A stretch of 64,000 nucleotides of DNA, from positions 3,625,001 through 3,689,000 of the forward strand of contig JAQFVV010006294.1 in the NCBI GenBank assembly GCA_028023455.1, read 5' to 3'. Below are positions 50,761 to 64,000 of this stretch, one piece after another. The position numbers and the translations under genes are program-made. Each line of letters begins with the position of its first letter. Positions within the stretch are counted from its first letter, which is position 1. Origin of the DNA: Epiperipatus broadwayi. Its lineage: Eukaryota > Onychophora > Udeonychophora > Euonychophora > Peripatidae. The notes beneath the pieces are model-generated. The model was not told the DNA's origin, ran no database searches, and saw only the letters and a program-made list of their open reading frames with translations.

Positions 50761-53700
50761 ATAATGCTTTTAGAATTGTTTTGAATTAATCTTTTGAGAC
50801 ATTAAAATTGTGATTAAGTTTTTGGAGTTTTTAAGAAATACTAATAATATGTATGGAATTTACTTTGGGGATATCATAATTTTTGAAATCTAACTAATCT
50901 AAATTATTTAAGATGGCATTCATTAAATAAATTTTTTTATCCTATATGAGAACTATGCAAATTAATTAGTTATCATGACTTCAAATGATGTAAAGTAAAA
51001 TAAATCTTTTGAAATCAAAAGGAGTTAACCTCTCAATTCAATTATCATATTTGCTGTAGTAATTTCTTTAATGATAATAAAATAAGTTCATATAAAAATA
51101 TACCTACAATTATTTCACATAAATTAATGAATTTAATATATTTTCTCTGATTATAGAAAATCAACATTATATAATTTATATTTGCCTTGCTAGAGAACCA
51201 TTGATCAAGATTCTCTTATATGGTAAATATCAATAAAAAATATTCATCTCATATTTCACTTCAAACCTATTGTGTGCTTATTTCATAGATTAATTACATT
51301 TTTACACAAGTAAATTGCATTCAAATATATATATCAAATAAACTTTTTTTGTCAAAATCCAAAAAACTATATTGAACTTGAAGTAACCATTTTTTATTGC
51401 TTATTTTAATGATGCAATTTATAATATACTGTATTTCTGTCTGTAAGATATTAGATTAAATTGTATTAAGAAAATGAGAAGCAATAACAAATGATTTTCA
51501 AATGTCAAATTTATTAACTTGTTTTCTGAATCTATTTTTGGCCATAGAACTTAATATATATATTTCACATTACTGCTATATATTTTCAATCTATTTTAGC
51601 TACTGTTTATATTCATCAACATTATTATTGATAACATCATTATTATTATTGCAATATAAAAGAAATGACAATATTTATATTATTTTTCTGAGAAAAAGTA
51701 TTTACAAAAATGAGTTATGCTATTTACATCATATTATGTTTTATTAAATTTAGATTAAGTAAATACTTGATTTTTACACTTTTAAATAGAATAAAAGATA
51801 CTAACAATTTATATGAAAAAGGAATTGAAATGATTAAAAATAATTACAAAGATTTAAAAGCATGTGTAAAACTAGAGTAAATTAGTGCAACTATTTTAAT
51901 CACTAAGCACATTAAGAGATTTTAATACCATATTTATGAATTTAAAACTTCAGTGAATATATGTGTGGCTTAATTGTTTCACCCGATACATTTTCTGGGA
52001 AGATTGGCATCTGCCATATATACCATTCATTATGAATTTTTTTTCCGTCATATTTTTTACCAAATATTAATGCACATCTCATAAACTAAGCTGATTTTAA
52101 ATATAATTAAAAACATTATTGCAAAATACATCTGGAATTCTTTACAATTTTAATTACCAAGTGTTTGAAATAAATTGAAGATTCATCAAATATGATGTAA
52201 CTTTGGATTTATATTAAGACCAAATACACTGTAAGAATTTTAGCTAGTATAGGGAAATGGAAAAGATTAAATATAAATAAAATATTGAATTTTAATTACA
52301 ATTGTTATACACAATAAAATTGAAAAACAGATGTAGATTGCTTTCATAAAATTCAATCAAAATTTTACAAAAAAAAAAAGTATGTTGAATAATAAAAATA
52401 GATTTGAATTAGAGCAATCATTTTGAAATTCTGACAATTACTTTTGTTCTACCTGGCAGAATTTTTTGATAATACTCAACCTTTCATATAAAATCATTAT
52501 TTTATACTAAAATTCAATTAATTGAACTTTTATTTTTTTTAATATAATTTTATAAACAAATAATATTCTAAAAAAATCACATTTGACTTTTTTAAGTATT
52601 TAAAAACTGACTTGTAAATATGAACAAAGGATGTAATTATGCACAATGGTCATACATCAATGTGAAAGTAAGCATTCTCAGAAAACAAACTAATTTGTTT
52701 TTATTTTAAGTTTTTTCTTTAAAATCTGATACTTGTTTCATAATTATTACAATATTAGAAAAGATTTTAACATCATGTGAATTCTGATAGATAATGATGT
52801 TGCACACACCTTGATTTTCTTTCTTTGTATTAATTTAAAAATAAAACAAATTAAAAACTTTTCACTTCTTTTTGTTTTAAATAATAATCAACCAATTAGT
52901 GTGTAAAAATATTCAAAAATATTTTATAAATAAAAAAAATAATGTTTTTTTATTCCAAAAACTTTGTGAGAAAACTAGACCAAAAAAAAGTGAATGCTCT
53001 CTGAGTATTTTTTTTTTCTGTCATATATTTTAGCCAACAGTCCTTTAGATATTGATCTCTTCAGATTTTTTTTTTTTTTTTCAATTAAAAAAAATCTATA
53101 AAAACAATATAGGAGAATCTATGTTATTAAAAAAAAATACTATTGTAAAACAAATTAGGATAATGGTAAAACAGCAATTTAGAACAGTAGAACATTTTTT
53201 TTTAGGGAAGCATTATGATTCTTGACAAATATGAGGGTTATCAATTAACAAAACATGAATAATTAGCTTTTCTCATTAGATCTTTATTAATTTGTAGATA
53301 GCAATTTTTAAAAAAATCTGAGATATATGAATTTTCTTTTATCAGTGATGTGTAAATTAAGTTTGTGACTCATTTCAGTTCATTATTTTTAAAACATTAT
53401 ACAATTGCGAAACAAATATGAAAATTTCATTTAAAAGCAGCTTCTAAAATAAACTGATTCCTTAAATTTAAATTTTTGATTAAAGTGTACTTTTTATTCT
53501 AATATGTATTTTATCCTACATATAAAATATTGCTATATTATTAAAATTTGAATTGTAAATTATTGAAATGTCATATTAGCTTTTTCTCCTTAGCATAAAA
53601 AATACTTTCAGTATTAGTTTGAATGCTAATGAAAATAGGATTTCATGGAATATACTTTTCTATTTATGTATTTGTTGCAATGTGAGAAAATAGCATTTAA

Positions 53701-55247
53701 GTCAGATGTGGAAATTACTAACTTAAATAAATTATCTTAAGATCAAACTATATTTAATTAAAAGCCATAATTGGGGCAACTAACAATTACTTTTGATTCA
53801 GATTATAATTGAATCAGTTAAATTAAAATGATTTTTTTTAAAGTCTAAATATCTTTAGCAAAAAGTATTTCATATGATTGTTTTAGTTTATATAATAAGT
53901 CAACAAAAAGTTAATTTAAGTCTCCCCCTCCCTTACAAAACATTTTTGTTATTCTCAATATTATAATCTTTTAATATTTTTAGAAAACTTTTAAATTATT
54001 TATTTTGTTTATCAAATCGGTAATAAATGTAGAAAATCTAAACAGGACTTTTTTTTTAAGTAAGTTTTTTTTTAAAAGCAAATTTTATCCACTATGCAAA
54101 AGGAGAAAGGTATTACTACTAATGTTCTCTTTTTTTTTTCATTGCAATATACTTTTTATGATTAATAATTGATAAAAACTTCCTTGCTTTTTTAATATAT
54201 ATGTATTTAAATACTTCTATGTATGTGTATGTAAATATTTATGTATATACATAGTATACATATATTAAATGTAATATATTTAAATTGGACTCATTGTTGT
54301 TATATGCAATTCTTATTAATTAAATATATATTTGTATAAACATATATATAATTTAGGGTTTTTATTTTTACTATTAAGAAATGAAATGTTGCCACCATCA
54401 ATGTTTATTGTTCGTGTCTGTGTCTAAAACAATGTTTGTCGTTTGTCTGCAGCTTTTTGTTTTTTCATAATGCAGAGCTCTGTGTAAACTAATTTGTTTA
54501 TTATTTATTTGCTGCTTGTTTTTTGTATGCTTAATTTAAATGTGCAAACTTTAATGAAGCATTAGAATCAAAAAGAAACAAAAATTATGTCTAATAATGT
54601 GATAATTATTAAGTATTTTAATGTATCGGGCTTAATTAATTGTACATGATTTGTGTTAAAGTAAAAAATACACTTTTAAAATTAAACAAGTGAATAATTT
54701 GATGGAATTTTTCATGACTAAATTAATAATGCAGGGAAGAAAAAAAATGCACTAAATTAAAAAAATAAGAAGAAGTCAAGGAAGAAGTAAATTTTGATAT
54801 AAGAACAGTGATTCATTCCATTGTATTGCTGTCACTATATGGGTGAAATAAACATTTCTTAGTTGATAAATGGATTTTCAAGTAAAAGAAATATCAATTT
54901 ACATGTTTAATTTGAACACCCATTATTTTGGAACACATTTTATGGTTTAAAAAAGTGCTTTTGCCATGTTTTTTTCTCAATATTTCTTAATTTAATACTT
55001 AATTTGATGATAAATATAGCTGCTTGATTATGCCCTTATTAAAAATAAATGCTCAAATGACTATTACAGAAAATGCTATAACATTGATGCTTCTTTTGCA
55101 ATGCCTTGTGCCTCATCATACCTCTTGTCTTTAGTTTGTCCTCATGTCCAGCCTAATGTTGTGTTGAAAAAAAAAAGTGTCAGTTGTTCCTGGTGGCATA
55201 TCTACCAATGAGGCACAAGAATGTTTATTCCATATGGGAAATTTCAG

Positions 55248-58200
55248 ACCCTGGAAAACAGATGGAGGATGGGCTGAAAGAACCTTTTCTTGAACAGAAG
55301 AATGACACAATGATTACACAAACAGATGTTGGTACAATTACTGATATCATCCCATCAGCAGCAGTCAGCATTATCTCAGAAACATATCTTGTAACGGAAA
55401 CCAGTACAATAACAGAAATAACTGAAACAAAGAAAATTTCAACAAAAACTACTGAAATTCTCCCACCTGATGATTCTGGAGTAATTTCCACAAGAACTGC
55501 TACTTCATTAATCTACGAAGCATTACCGACTACAAAAGAAGAAAAAAAATTATTTGAATCTCAAACAATAATTCATCCTGCAACAAAGTTAACCTCTGGT
55601 CTGGAATTGAGACCAACATTCCTTTTATCAGAAAAAACCATAACTTTAGATATACCAACAGCTGAAGTCGGAATTAGCCCAATGAAAATTATAACTGTAG
55701 ATGTTGCTGAAAGTCCAATAGAAACACCAATAATTAGTATTGGGACAAGTACATTATCTCAGGAAACATATGATACAGCAACAATAACAGATTTTGTAAC
55801 TAGTGATATAGGTATTGGAACTGACTCAGATTTAATTGATAAAATACTCTTGGGAATACAAATGAACTTAAAAGAAGTAAAGCAGTCAAATTTCATATCA
55901 GAATTTATTAAAGATTCTGATTTAAAAACTCTAATTACAAGTGAAAATTTGATGTATTCTAATATGGTTGAAGCTGAAACTTCTATTGAAGATAATTTTT
56001 TTGGTAGAATTATGAAGGATGTTGCCACTAATACTGAAGAAAATCTTACACTTGATCATGTTTGCATCACTGATACAATCAAAATGATTGAAGCAGCCAC
56101 TATAACTGATGAAAAACAATTATCAGAAGTATCAACAGATTTTAAAATAAAACAATATGAAGAAATTGGTCTTAGTCCAATTAATGAAACAGACATAAAA
56201 AGTATATATGAAAACATTCCATATAAACATGATGTGTATATGGCTATTGACATTCCAAAAAATAAAGTACATGAAAAAGAAAAAATTCAGCCTTTTCATA
56301 CAGAGATTATTATTAGGGATAAAGTAGAAGAAAAAACATTTGAAAAGCATCATAAGTATTTTGAAGAAATAGATCAAGAAAAAACAATTTTAGGGGATCA
56401 TTTTCAAGACCAAATCTTTAATTTAGAAGAGAAAAAAAGAAAAGAAGAAAAAACATGGCTTCAAGAAATCTCTGCAGAAAGAAAAATTGGAGAATCAGAT
56501 GATGCAAAAGATATTTTTAAATTAATAGAAACAATGGAAGATCATTTTATTAAAACATTTGAAAAAGAAGATATTGAAGAAATGGAAAAACCACAAGACA
56601 AAACAATAATTGAATTATGTGAATTAAGTTCAGCACATTTAAGTGAAGAAAAAATATTTACAGAAGATTTAGAACAAAAAGAACAAATAATTAAGCAAAG
56701 AGATGAGAAGGAAAAAATAATTGAAATAGATAAAGATACAGGAACACATTTACAAAAAGAAAGTGAAATTCATCTTTTTGAAAAAACATCAAAAACGAAA
56801 CATAAAGCTGGTTTAACAAAAGATGAGAGAATTTATCAGCCTGAAGGAACTATGGATTATACAGAAAAAACAATATCTAAACAACACATGGTGGAAATTA
56901 ATAAGCAACCTCAAGTGAATGTTATAACAACAGATCAAAAAGAAAAAGATATAATAGAAAAGGGGATTTTAGAAATACAAGAAAAAGAATTATTGCAAAA
57001 AAGAAAATACTTGTCAAAGGAACAAACCAAAACTGAAGAAATATTTAAAACTATCTCTAAAGGAAAATCAGAATCAATAGATGATGAAATAATTGATAAA
57101 GAAACAATTCAAGATAGTTCAGGAATTCAGAGAGAAAAACTGGCAAAAAAATATACCAACGAAAAACAAGATTTTAGAAAAGGAAAAGAACATGTCATAG
57201 ACACTATTGACAAAGAAATTGTTGAAAGTGAAAAATATATAAAATTTAGAAAAGAGGAAGATATAGAGACACAAAATATAATAAATATTGATTTAGATTA
57301 TAAATCTCAAATATATGATGAAAAAATTGCAGATATTAATGAAGAACAAGTTCTTGCACATTTTCCTGAAAAAATAGAACCGGAAATTAAAAGAGGACTA
57401 GTTTCTCAATTAGTTAAAGAAATAGAAAAAATAGAAGAAACTTTAAAAATAGAAAAAAGAAGGGAGAAAGAATTATTCAGAGAGGAAACTTTTAAACAAA
57501 TAAAAGAAAAAGAAATTAAAGGACCACCTGAAAAAATAAAAATAAAAACAAAAAAGAAAATAGAAAAGGAAGTTACAAAATATGAAGAAAAAGATAGTGG
57601 TGTAGAAAATGAAAAAGGACAACCAGTAAAAGACATTATTTATTTTTTTCAATATGAAAAACCTTTTGAAGAAACTAAAACTACCAAAAGAATATTTCAA
57701 TCAGAAGAACAAACAACAGAAAGAAAAAAAACAATATTCGAAACTGATATAGATATAATAGATGAAAAAAATGACCAGTCATATGAAGTTGAAGACATTC
57801 TTAATGTGGAGAAAAAAAGAAAGGAAATTTTAATTTCTGAAAAATTAAGTAAAGTGCCTTCTTTAATTGAGGCTGTTGTGAAATCAGTGGAAAGAAAACT
57901 GTCACCTGAAATTAATATTGAAAAAGGAGTATGTGAAACTATTGAAAAAGAGGAATATGATATACCAAAAACAGAACTGGGGGATATAGGTAAAGATGAA
58001 GAAATTCAACAATCTGCAACAGAAGATATACCAGAGAAACCAGAAGATAAACATGTTATAATGAAAAAAGAGAAAATTGAAGAAACTGTTGCATCACTAA
58101 TTGTAAAGGAAGACACAACAGAAATTGAAGTTGCAGAGGAAATTATTGAAATGGAGAGTCCATTTAAGAAAGAACTGATAACTGCTGTAAAAGAAATTTC

Positions 58201-61200
58201 TGAAATTATTAAAACAGTACCAATACATGGAGAAAAAATTGGGATAGAAATAAAAATGACAGTATCTGAAGAAATGATTGAATTAGAAGGGATTGAAGAA
58301 AAGATTGAGCCAACTGCTATAGAAGAAATAGAAGCAGAAATTACTAGTGAGAAAGAGCAACAAGTGATTGAAAAAGAAATTATTGAAGTAATTATATTGC
58401 CTCAGGCAGAAGTAATACAGACAACAGCTGAAATTATTGAGGCTCTAGCAAAAGAAGAGCTGGAAAAAGACATCACAAAAGATGAAATGTTAGAGGACGT
58501 AGACCGATTAGAAATAGTAGAAGAAAAGGAAAAACGTCCATCTGAACTAAGAGTAGATGAAATAGCTGATATTAAAATACCAAAACAGTTTAAACAAACT
58601 GGTGATTCAAAGATGATAGAAGGCTTAGGACTTGATATTGAAAAAGAAGTCTTGGAAATGATTGAAAAAGATATAATTGTAGAGAAATATATTAAAACAG
58701 AGGAGGAACCAGAACGTATTGCTAAATTAGAGCTGGCTGAGGAAACTTTAGAACTTCCAACCAAAGATATTTCAAAGGAACTAGAAGTTGAATATCCGAT
58801 TATTGAAAAAACAAAAATTGCAGAACATATTACAGCACCCATTGTAAAGGAAGTGGAAGCAAAAATTGAAGTTACAGAAGAAATTACTGAAATTGTTAGT
58901 CCACCTTCAGAAAAACAGCTAACTCTTGAAGAAGAAACTGAGGCAGAGATAGTATCAATCACAGAAATAGAATTTACAAAAATAAAATTAGCAGAAGAAA
59001 AGATTGAATTAGAAGGGATTGAGGAAAAGATTGAGCCAACTGCTATTGAAGAAATAGAAGCAGAAATTGCTAGTGAGGAAGAGGAAATAGTGATTGAAGA
59101 AGAAATAATTGAAGTAATTGCATTGCCTCAGGAAGAATTAATACCCACCAAGTCTGAAATGATGGAGCTGTTAGAAAAAACAGAAAAGCTGGAAGATGTA
59201 AAATATGAAATACAAGAATTAAAAGTTGATTTAAAAATCATTGAAGAAAAGGAAAAACTACCTTCAGAAATAATCAGAGAAAAATATATTCCAACAAAAG
59301 AATTTGAAAAGATAGAGGTAGAAATTGAGGGAGAAAAAGAAGATGAAGTGGAAATTTTAGATGAAATTGAGGTTCATGGAGAAATAACTGACATTCTAAT
59401 TTCACCTAAAGTAGCTGCAATTGCTGAAGAAATGATTGAACCTGTCACACAAAAGGTAGTAATTGAAGAACTTATTGCATCGGAGCTAGAAAGGAGGCCA
59501 ACAAAAGTTAAAGTCACAGAGGAAATAGAAGAATTAGAAATTGTAGAAGAAAAGGAAAAACCTCAGCCTGAAATGAGATTAGAAGAAATAACTGGTATTA
59601 TGATACCAGAACAGTTTAAACAAAGACCTGATTCAAAGATGGTACAAGTTTTAAAAATTGATATTGAAAAAGAAGTATCAGAAACGATTGAAAAAGATAT
59701 AATTTTAGAAAAATATGTTCAAATCCACAAGGAGCCAGAGGGTATTATTAAATTAGAACAGGTTGGAGACGGTTTAGAACTTCCAACCAAAGATATTTTA
59801 AAGGAAGTAAAAGTAGAATATACTATAACTGAACAAGCAAAAATTGAAAAACATATTACAATACCTATTGTAAAGGAAGAGGAAGTAGAAATTGAGAATG
59901 AGAAAAAGAAAGAAATTGAAGTTACAGAGGTAATTTCTAAAATTGTTAGTCCACCTTCAGAAAAGGTAGTCACTGTTAGAGAAGAACTTTCTGAAATAAC
60001 TAAAAGAGAAGCAATATATGAAGAAGAAATTGTGGCAGAGATAATGTCGATTACAGAAACAGAATTTATAAAAATGAAAGTACCAGAAGAAATGATTGAA
60101 TTAGAAGGAATTGAAGAAAAGGTTGAGCCAAATGCTTTAGAAGGAATGGAGGAAGAAATTGCTAGAGAGAAAGAGGAAATTGTGATTGAAAAAGAAATTA
60201 TTGAAGTAATTCCATTAACTGAGGAAGAAATAATGCCCATCATACCTGAAATCATTGAGCCTTTAGCGAAAGGAGAAATGCTGGAAGCTGCAAAACATGA
60301 AATAGAAGAAGTAAAAGTTGCTTTAGAAATGATTGAAGAAAGAGAAAAACTGCTTTCAGAAATAATGACAGAAGTAGAAAATATTCCAACAAAAGAAATT
60401 GAAAAGGTAGAGATAGAAGTAGAGGAAGAAAAAAAAGTAGTAAATGAAATTGTAGAGCAAATTGAGCTTCACAAAGAAGCTGAGGAAGAAAAAGAATGGG
60501 AAGAAATTGTAGAGATAATTGGGGTTCATGAAGAAATAATGGAGATTGTAATTTCCCCTAAAGAAACACTGATTGTAGAAAAAATTCAACCTATTACACA
60601 AGAAGCAGTTCTTGAGGAACATATTGAACAAGAGCCAGAAATAACACCCACAAAAGATAAAATCACAGAAATAGTACAGCAATTAGAAATAGCAGAAGAA
60701 AAGGAGAAACCTCCATCTGAAATAATATTGAAAGAAATAGGTGGTATTGCAATAATGGAACAGTTGAAACAAGCAGATGATTCAAAGTTGGGAGAAGGTT
60801 TAGAAGAAGTTCATATTGAAAAAGAAGTATCAGAAATGATTGAAAAAGATATACTTGTAAAGAAATATATTAAAACAGAGGAGGAACCAGAGGATATTGC
60901 TGAATTAAAGCATGTTGAAGAAATTTTAGAACTTCCAACCAAAGATATTTCAAAGGAAGCAGAAGCAGAAATTGAGACTAAGAAGAAGAAAGAAATTGAA
61001 GTTGGAAAGGAAATTACTGCAATTGTGAGTACACCATCAGATAAACTGCTAACTGTTGAAAAAGAAATTTTTAAAATTTCAGAAAGAGAAGCAGTACTTG
61101 AAGAACAAATTGAAGCAGAAATAGAATTTACAAAAATGAAAGTACCAAAAGAAAAGATTGAATTAGAAGAGATTGAAGAAAAGATTGAGCGAACTTTTAT

Positions 61201-64000
61201 AGAAGAGGAAATAGTGATAGAAGAAGAAATAATTGAAGTAATTGCACTGCCTCAGGAAGAATTAATACCCATCAAGGCTGAAATGATTGAGCCTTTAGAA
61301 AAAGCACAAAAGGTGGAAGATGTAAAAGATGAAATAGAAGAATTAAAAGTTGACTTAGAAATGATTGAAGAAAGAGAAATATTGCTTTTGGAAATAATCC
61401 AAATTGAAAAGGCAGAGGTAGAAGTTGATGAAGAAAAAAAAGAGATAGGTGAAATTGTAGAGCAAATTGAGTTTGACAAAGAAGTTAAGGAAGAAAAAGA
61501 ACGAGCAGAAATTGTCAAGGGAATTGAGGTTCATGAAGAAGTAATGGACATTGTAATTTCTACTAAAGAAAGAGTAAGTGCTGAAGAAATCATTCAATCT
61601 ATTACACAAGAGGCAGTAATTGAGGAACATATTGAACCAGAGCCAGAAATAAGATCCGCAAAAGATGAAATGATAGAGAAAGTAAACCAAATAGAAATAC
61701 TAGAAGAAAAGGAGAAACTACCATCTAAACTAAGATTAGACGAAATAGCTGATATTACAATACCAGAAGAGTTTAAACAAGCTGATGATTCAAAGATTAT
61801 AGAAGGCTTAGGAGGAGTTGATATTGAAAAAGAAGTTCTGGAAATGATTGAAAAAGATGTAATTGTAGAGAAATATGTTAAAACAGAGGAGGAACCAGAA
61901 CATATTGCTGAATTAGAGCTTGTTGAGGAAACTTTAGAGCTTCCAATCAAAGATATTTCAAAGGAACTAGAAGTTGAATATCCAATTACTGAAAAAGCAA
62001 AAATTGAAGAACATATTACGGCAATCATTGTAAAGGATGTGGAAGCAAAAATTGAAGTTACACAGGAAATTACTGAAATTGTTAGTCCACCTTCAGAAAA
62101 ACAGCTAACTCTTAAAGAAAAAATTGAGTCAGAGATAGTATCAATCACAAAAATCGAATTTACAGAAATGAAATTAGCAGAAGAAAAGATTGAATTGGAA
62201 GGGATGGAGGAAAAGATTGAGCAAACTGCTATAGAAGATGAAATAGTGATTGAACAAAAAATAATTGAAGTAATTGCTTTGCCTGAGGAAGAATTAATAT
62301 CCACCAAGTCTGAAGTGATGGAGCTGCTAGAAAAAGCAGAAAAGCTGAAAGACGTAAAAGATGAAATGGAAGAATTAAAAGTTGATTTAGAAATGATTGA
62401 AGAAAGAGAAAAACTGCTTTCAGAAATAATCACAGCAGAATGTATTCCAACAAAAGAATTTGAAAAGGCAGAGGCAGAGGTTAATGGAGAAAAAGACGAA
62501 GTGGAAATTGGGGAGGAAATTGAGGTTCATGTAGATATAACTGACATTCTAATTTCACCTAAAGTAGCTGCAATTACTGAAGAAATGATTGAACCTGTCA
62601 CACAAATGGCAGTAATTGAAGAAATTATTGCAACAGAGCTAGAAAGGAGTTCAACAAAAGTTGAAGTCACGGAGGAAATAGAAGAATTAGAAATTGTAGA
62701 AGAAAAGGAAAAACCTCAGCCTGAAATGAGATTAGAAGAAATAACTGGTATTGTAATACTAGAACAGTTTAAACGAGCACCTGCTTCAAAGATGGCAGAA
62801 GTTTTAGAAACGGATATTGAAAAAGAAGTATCAAAACCGATTGAAAAAGATATAATTTTAGAAAAATATGTTAAAACAGAAAAGAAACCAGAAGATATTA
62901 TTGAATTAGAACAGGTTGAAGCAAGTTTAGAACTTCCAACCAAAGATATTTTAAAGGAAGTAAAAGTTGAATATCCTATAACTGAACAAGCAAAAATTGA
63001 AGAACATATTACAATACCCATTATAAAGGAAGAGGAAGCAGCAATTGAGATTGAGAAAAAGAAAGAAATTGAAGTCACAGAGGTAATTTCTAAAATTGTC
63101 AGTCCACCTTCAGAAAAGGTGGTAACTGTTAAAGAAGAAATTTCTGAAATAACTAAAGGAGAAGCAATACCTGAAGAAAAAATTGTGGCAGAGATAATGT
63201 CAATTACAGAAACAGAATTTATAAAAATAAAAGTACCAGAAGAAAAGATTGAATTAGAAGAGATTGAAGAAAAGGTTGAGCCAAGTACTTTAGAAGGAGT
63301 GGATGCAGAAATTGCTAGTGAGAAAGAGGAAATTGTGATTGAAAAAAAAATTATTGAACTACTTCCATTAACTGAGGAAGAAATAATGCCCGTCATAACT
63401 GAAATCATTGAGCCTTTAAGGAAAGCAGAAAAGCTGGAAGCTGTAAAAGATGAAATAGAAGAATTACAAGTTGATTTAGAAATGATTGAAGAAAAAGAAA
63501 AAATGCTTTCCAAAATAATCACAGAAATAGAATATATTCCAACAAAAGAAATTGAAAAGGCAGAGAGGGAAGTTGATGAAGAAAAAAAAGTGGTAGGTGA
63601 AATTGTAGACCAAATTGAGCTTCACAAAGAGGTTGAGGAAGAAAAAGAATGTGAAGAAATTGTAGAGATAATTGGGATTCATGAAGAAATAATGGAGATT
63701 GTAATTTCCCCTAAAGAAACAGTAATTGCGGAAGAAATTCAACTTATTACACAAGAGGCAATTATTGAAGAACATATTGAACAAGAGCCAGAAATAAGAC
63801 CCACAAAAGATAAAATCACAACAGTAGTACAGCAATTAGAAATAGTAGAAGAAAAGGAGAAACCTCCATCTGAAATAAGATTGGAAGAAATAGGTGGTAT
63901 TGCAATACTGGAACAGTTGAAACAAGCAGATGATTCAAAGCTGGTAGAAGGGTTAGGAGATGTGGATATTGAAAAAGAAGTATCGAAAATGATTGAAAAA
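55248..64000 (+). CDS. Giant coding exon, repetitive Glu/Lys/Ile-rich protein (partial, runs off window)
   Basis: One + strand frame is open from the acceptor AAATTTCAG/AC to the last base, at least 2,917 codons. The acceptor at 55248 is the only AG between the upstream in-frame stop (55154) and the exon body that fits the phase left by the 24399 exon. Residues 1-100 are Thr/Ser/Ile-rich (TETSTITEITETKKISTKTT), like the 4169 exon. Residues about 300-930 are charged (Lys/Glu) and poor in Pro/Gly. From about residue 940 tandem 335-385-residue units repeat to the end, with markers such as IELEGIEEKIEP, ELPTKDISKE, EIVSPPSEK and IEEKEKPPSE. Very few Cys or Trp occur and there is no signal peptide or membrane segment. 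It is probably an elongated or disordered cytoskeletal protein; giant exons of this kind are known in ankyrins and MAP1/futsch-type proteins, but no diagnostic domain is visible. Frames on the opposite strand are shadows. Confidence 0.9.
58250..64000 (+). repeat. Coding higher-order repeat (three-unit, about 3.16 kb)
   Basis: The marker EKEK(P)PSE followed by LEEI recurs at 58535, 59561, 60710, 61718, 62714 and 63863, so unit lengths are about 1026, 1149, 1008, 996 and 1149 bp. Every third unit is more alike than neighbours: 59561 and 62714 share PQPEMRLEEITGI, 60710 and 63863 share an IGGIAI.EQLKQADDSK segment, and 58535 and 61718 share EIADI.IP. This gives a higher-order period of 3183, 3153 and 3153 bp. 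The frame is kept throughout, so all length changes are multiples of three. The second higher-order unit is cut by the window end. Confidence 0.85.

Larger units (their letters stand above)
24525..55247 (+). other. Intron of about 31 kb
   Basis: This intron runs from the GTAGGT donor at 24525 to the acceptor AAATTTCAG ending at 55247. It is filled with transposable elements listed separately. I looked for further phase-1 exons inside it and did not find one that I can support. Confidence 0.6.
47263..55247. other. AT-rich intron stretch before the giant exon
   Basis: Contains a duplicated segment near 49.0-49.85 kb, a 25-bp perfect inverted repeat and one SINE-like fragment (listed). No exon or gene could be supported. 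The segment at 54.4-54.5 kb has a TTTGTCTGCAG acceptor-like site but no coding sequence after it. Confidence 0.4.

Noticed and set aside
54420-54460. Acceptor-like TTTGTCTGCAG before the giant exon
   Set aside because: The sequence after it soon hits stops in all usable frames and shows no coding character.
55225-63835. Minus-strand open frames of up to 279 codons opposite the giant exon (Ser/Ile-rich or Phe/Tyr-rich)
   Set aside because: They are shadows of the + strand repeat coding: the antisense of Glu/Lys/Ile codons yields Ser/Phe/Ile/Asn-rich frames without stops. They repeat with the same period and have no domain of their own.
1-64000. CRISPR arrays, bacterial operons, ribosomal RNA genes
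   Set aside because: No regularly spaced short repeats with unique spacers, no Shine-Dalgarno-led gene clusters and no rRNA-like conserved blocks were seen. The window is eukaryotic.

Overview
The window is a very AT-rich stretch (by eye only about a quarter G+C) of an animal nuclear genome, most likely an invertebrate. It has spliced exons with GT/AG borders, introns of 20 and 31 kb, and many decayed retrotransposons and DNA transposons. Nothing bacterial or organellar is visible. I cannot name the species.

Only one host gene is evident, on the + strand. Two short exons (4169-4306 and 24399-24524) and the start of a giant exon (55248 to beyond the window end) share one reading frame across two introns, and all three junctions are phase 1. 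The giant exon stays open for at least 2,917 codons. Its first third is Thr/Ser- and Lys/Glu-rich. From about 58.2 kb it becomes a tandem array of roughly 1.0-1.15 kb coding units, organised as a three-unit higher-order repeat of about 3.15-3.18 kb. The Thr-rich linker exon and a giant repetitive exon are reminiscent of long-isoform ankyrins or other cytoskeletal linker proteins, but no diagnostic domain lies in the window, so the identity stays open.

The introns hold transposable-element debris. 1.4-3.5 kb: a Penelope-like element (RT plus GIY-YIG endonuclease, one in-frame stop) with an inverted copy of its own 3' end at its 5' side. 8.2 kb: a hammerhead-ribozyme-like core on the minus strand. 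8.35-9.28 kb: a pogo/Tigger-like short DNA transposon, with a second copy at 45.2-46.1 kb. 9.9-11.0 kb: a large palindrome made from another Penelope-like 3' end. 11.1-13.5 and 21.4-23.6 kb: decayed, composite LINE copies. 25.8-27.8 kb: a LINE whose 5' half is inverted, as in twin priming. 29.8-31.3 kb: the best preserved LINE RT, 5' truncated and with a mutated catalytic motif. 35.6-37.8 kb: another minus-strand LINE. 39.0-39.5 kb: a mariner-like remnant. 41.0-42.8 and 45.1-47.3 kb: two related TIR elements with internal tandem repeats. Several SINE-like fragments are also present. The remaining intron sequence is AT-rich with no recognisable content.
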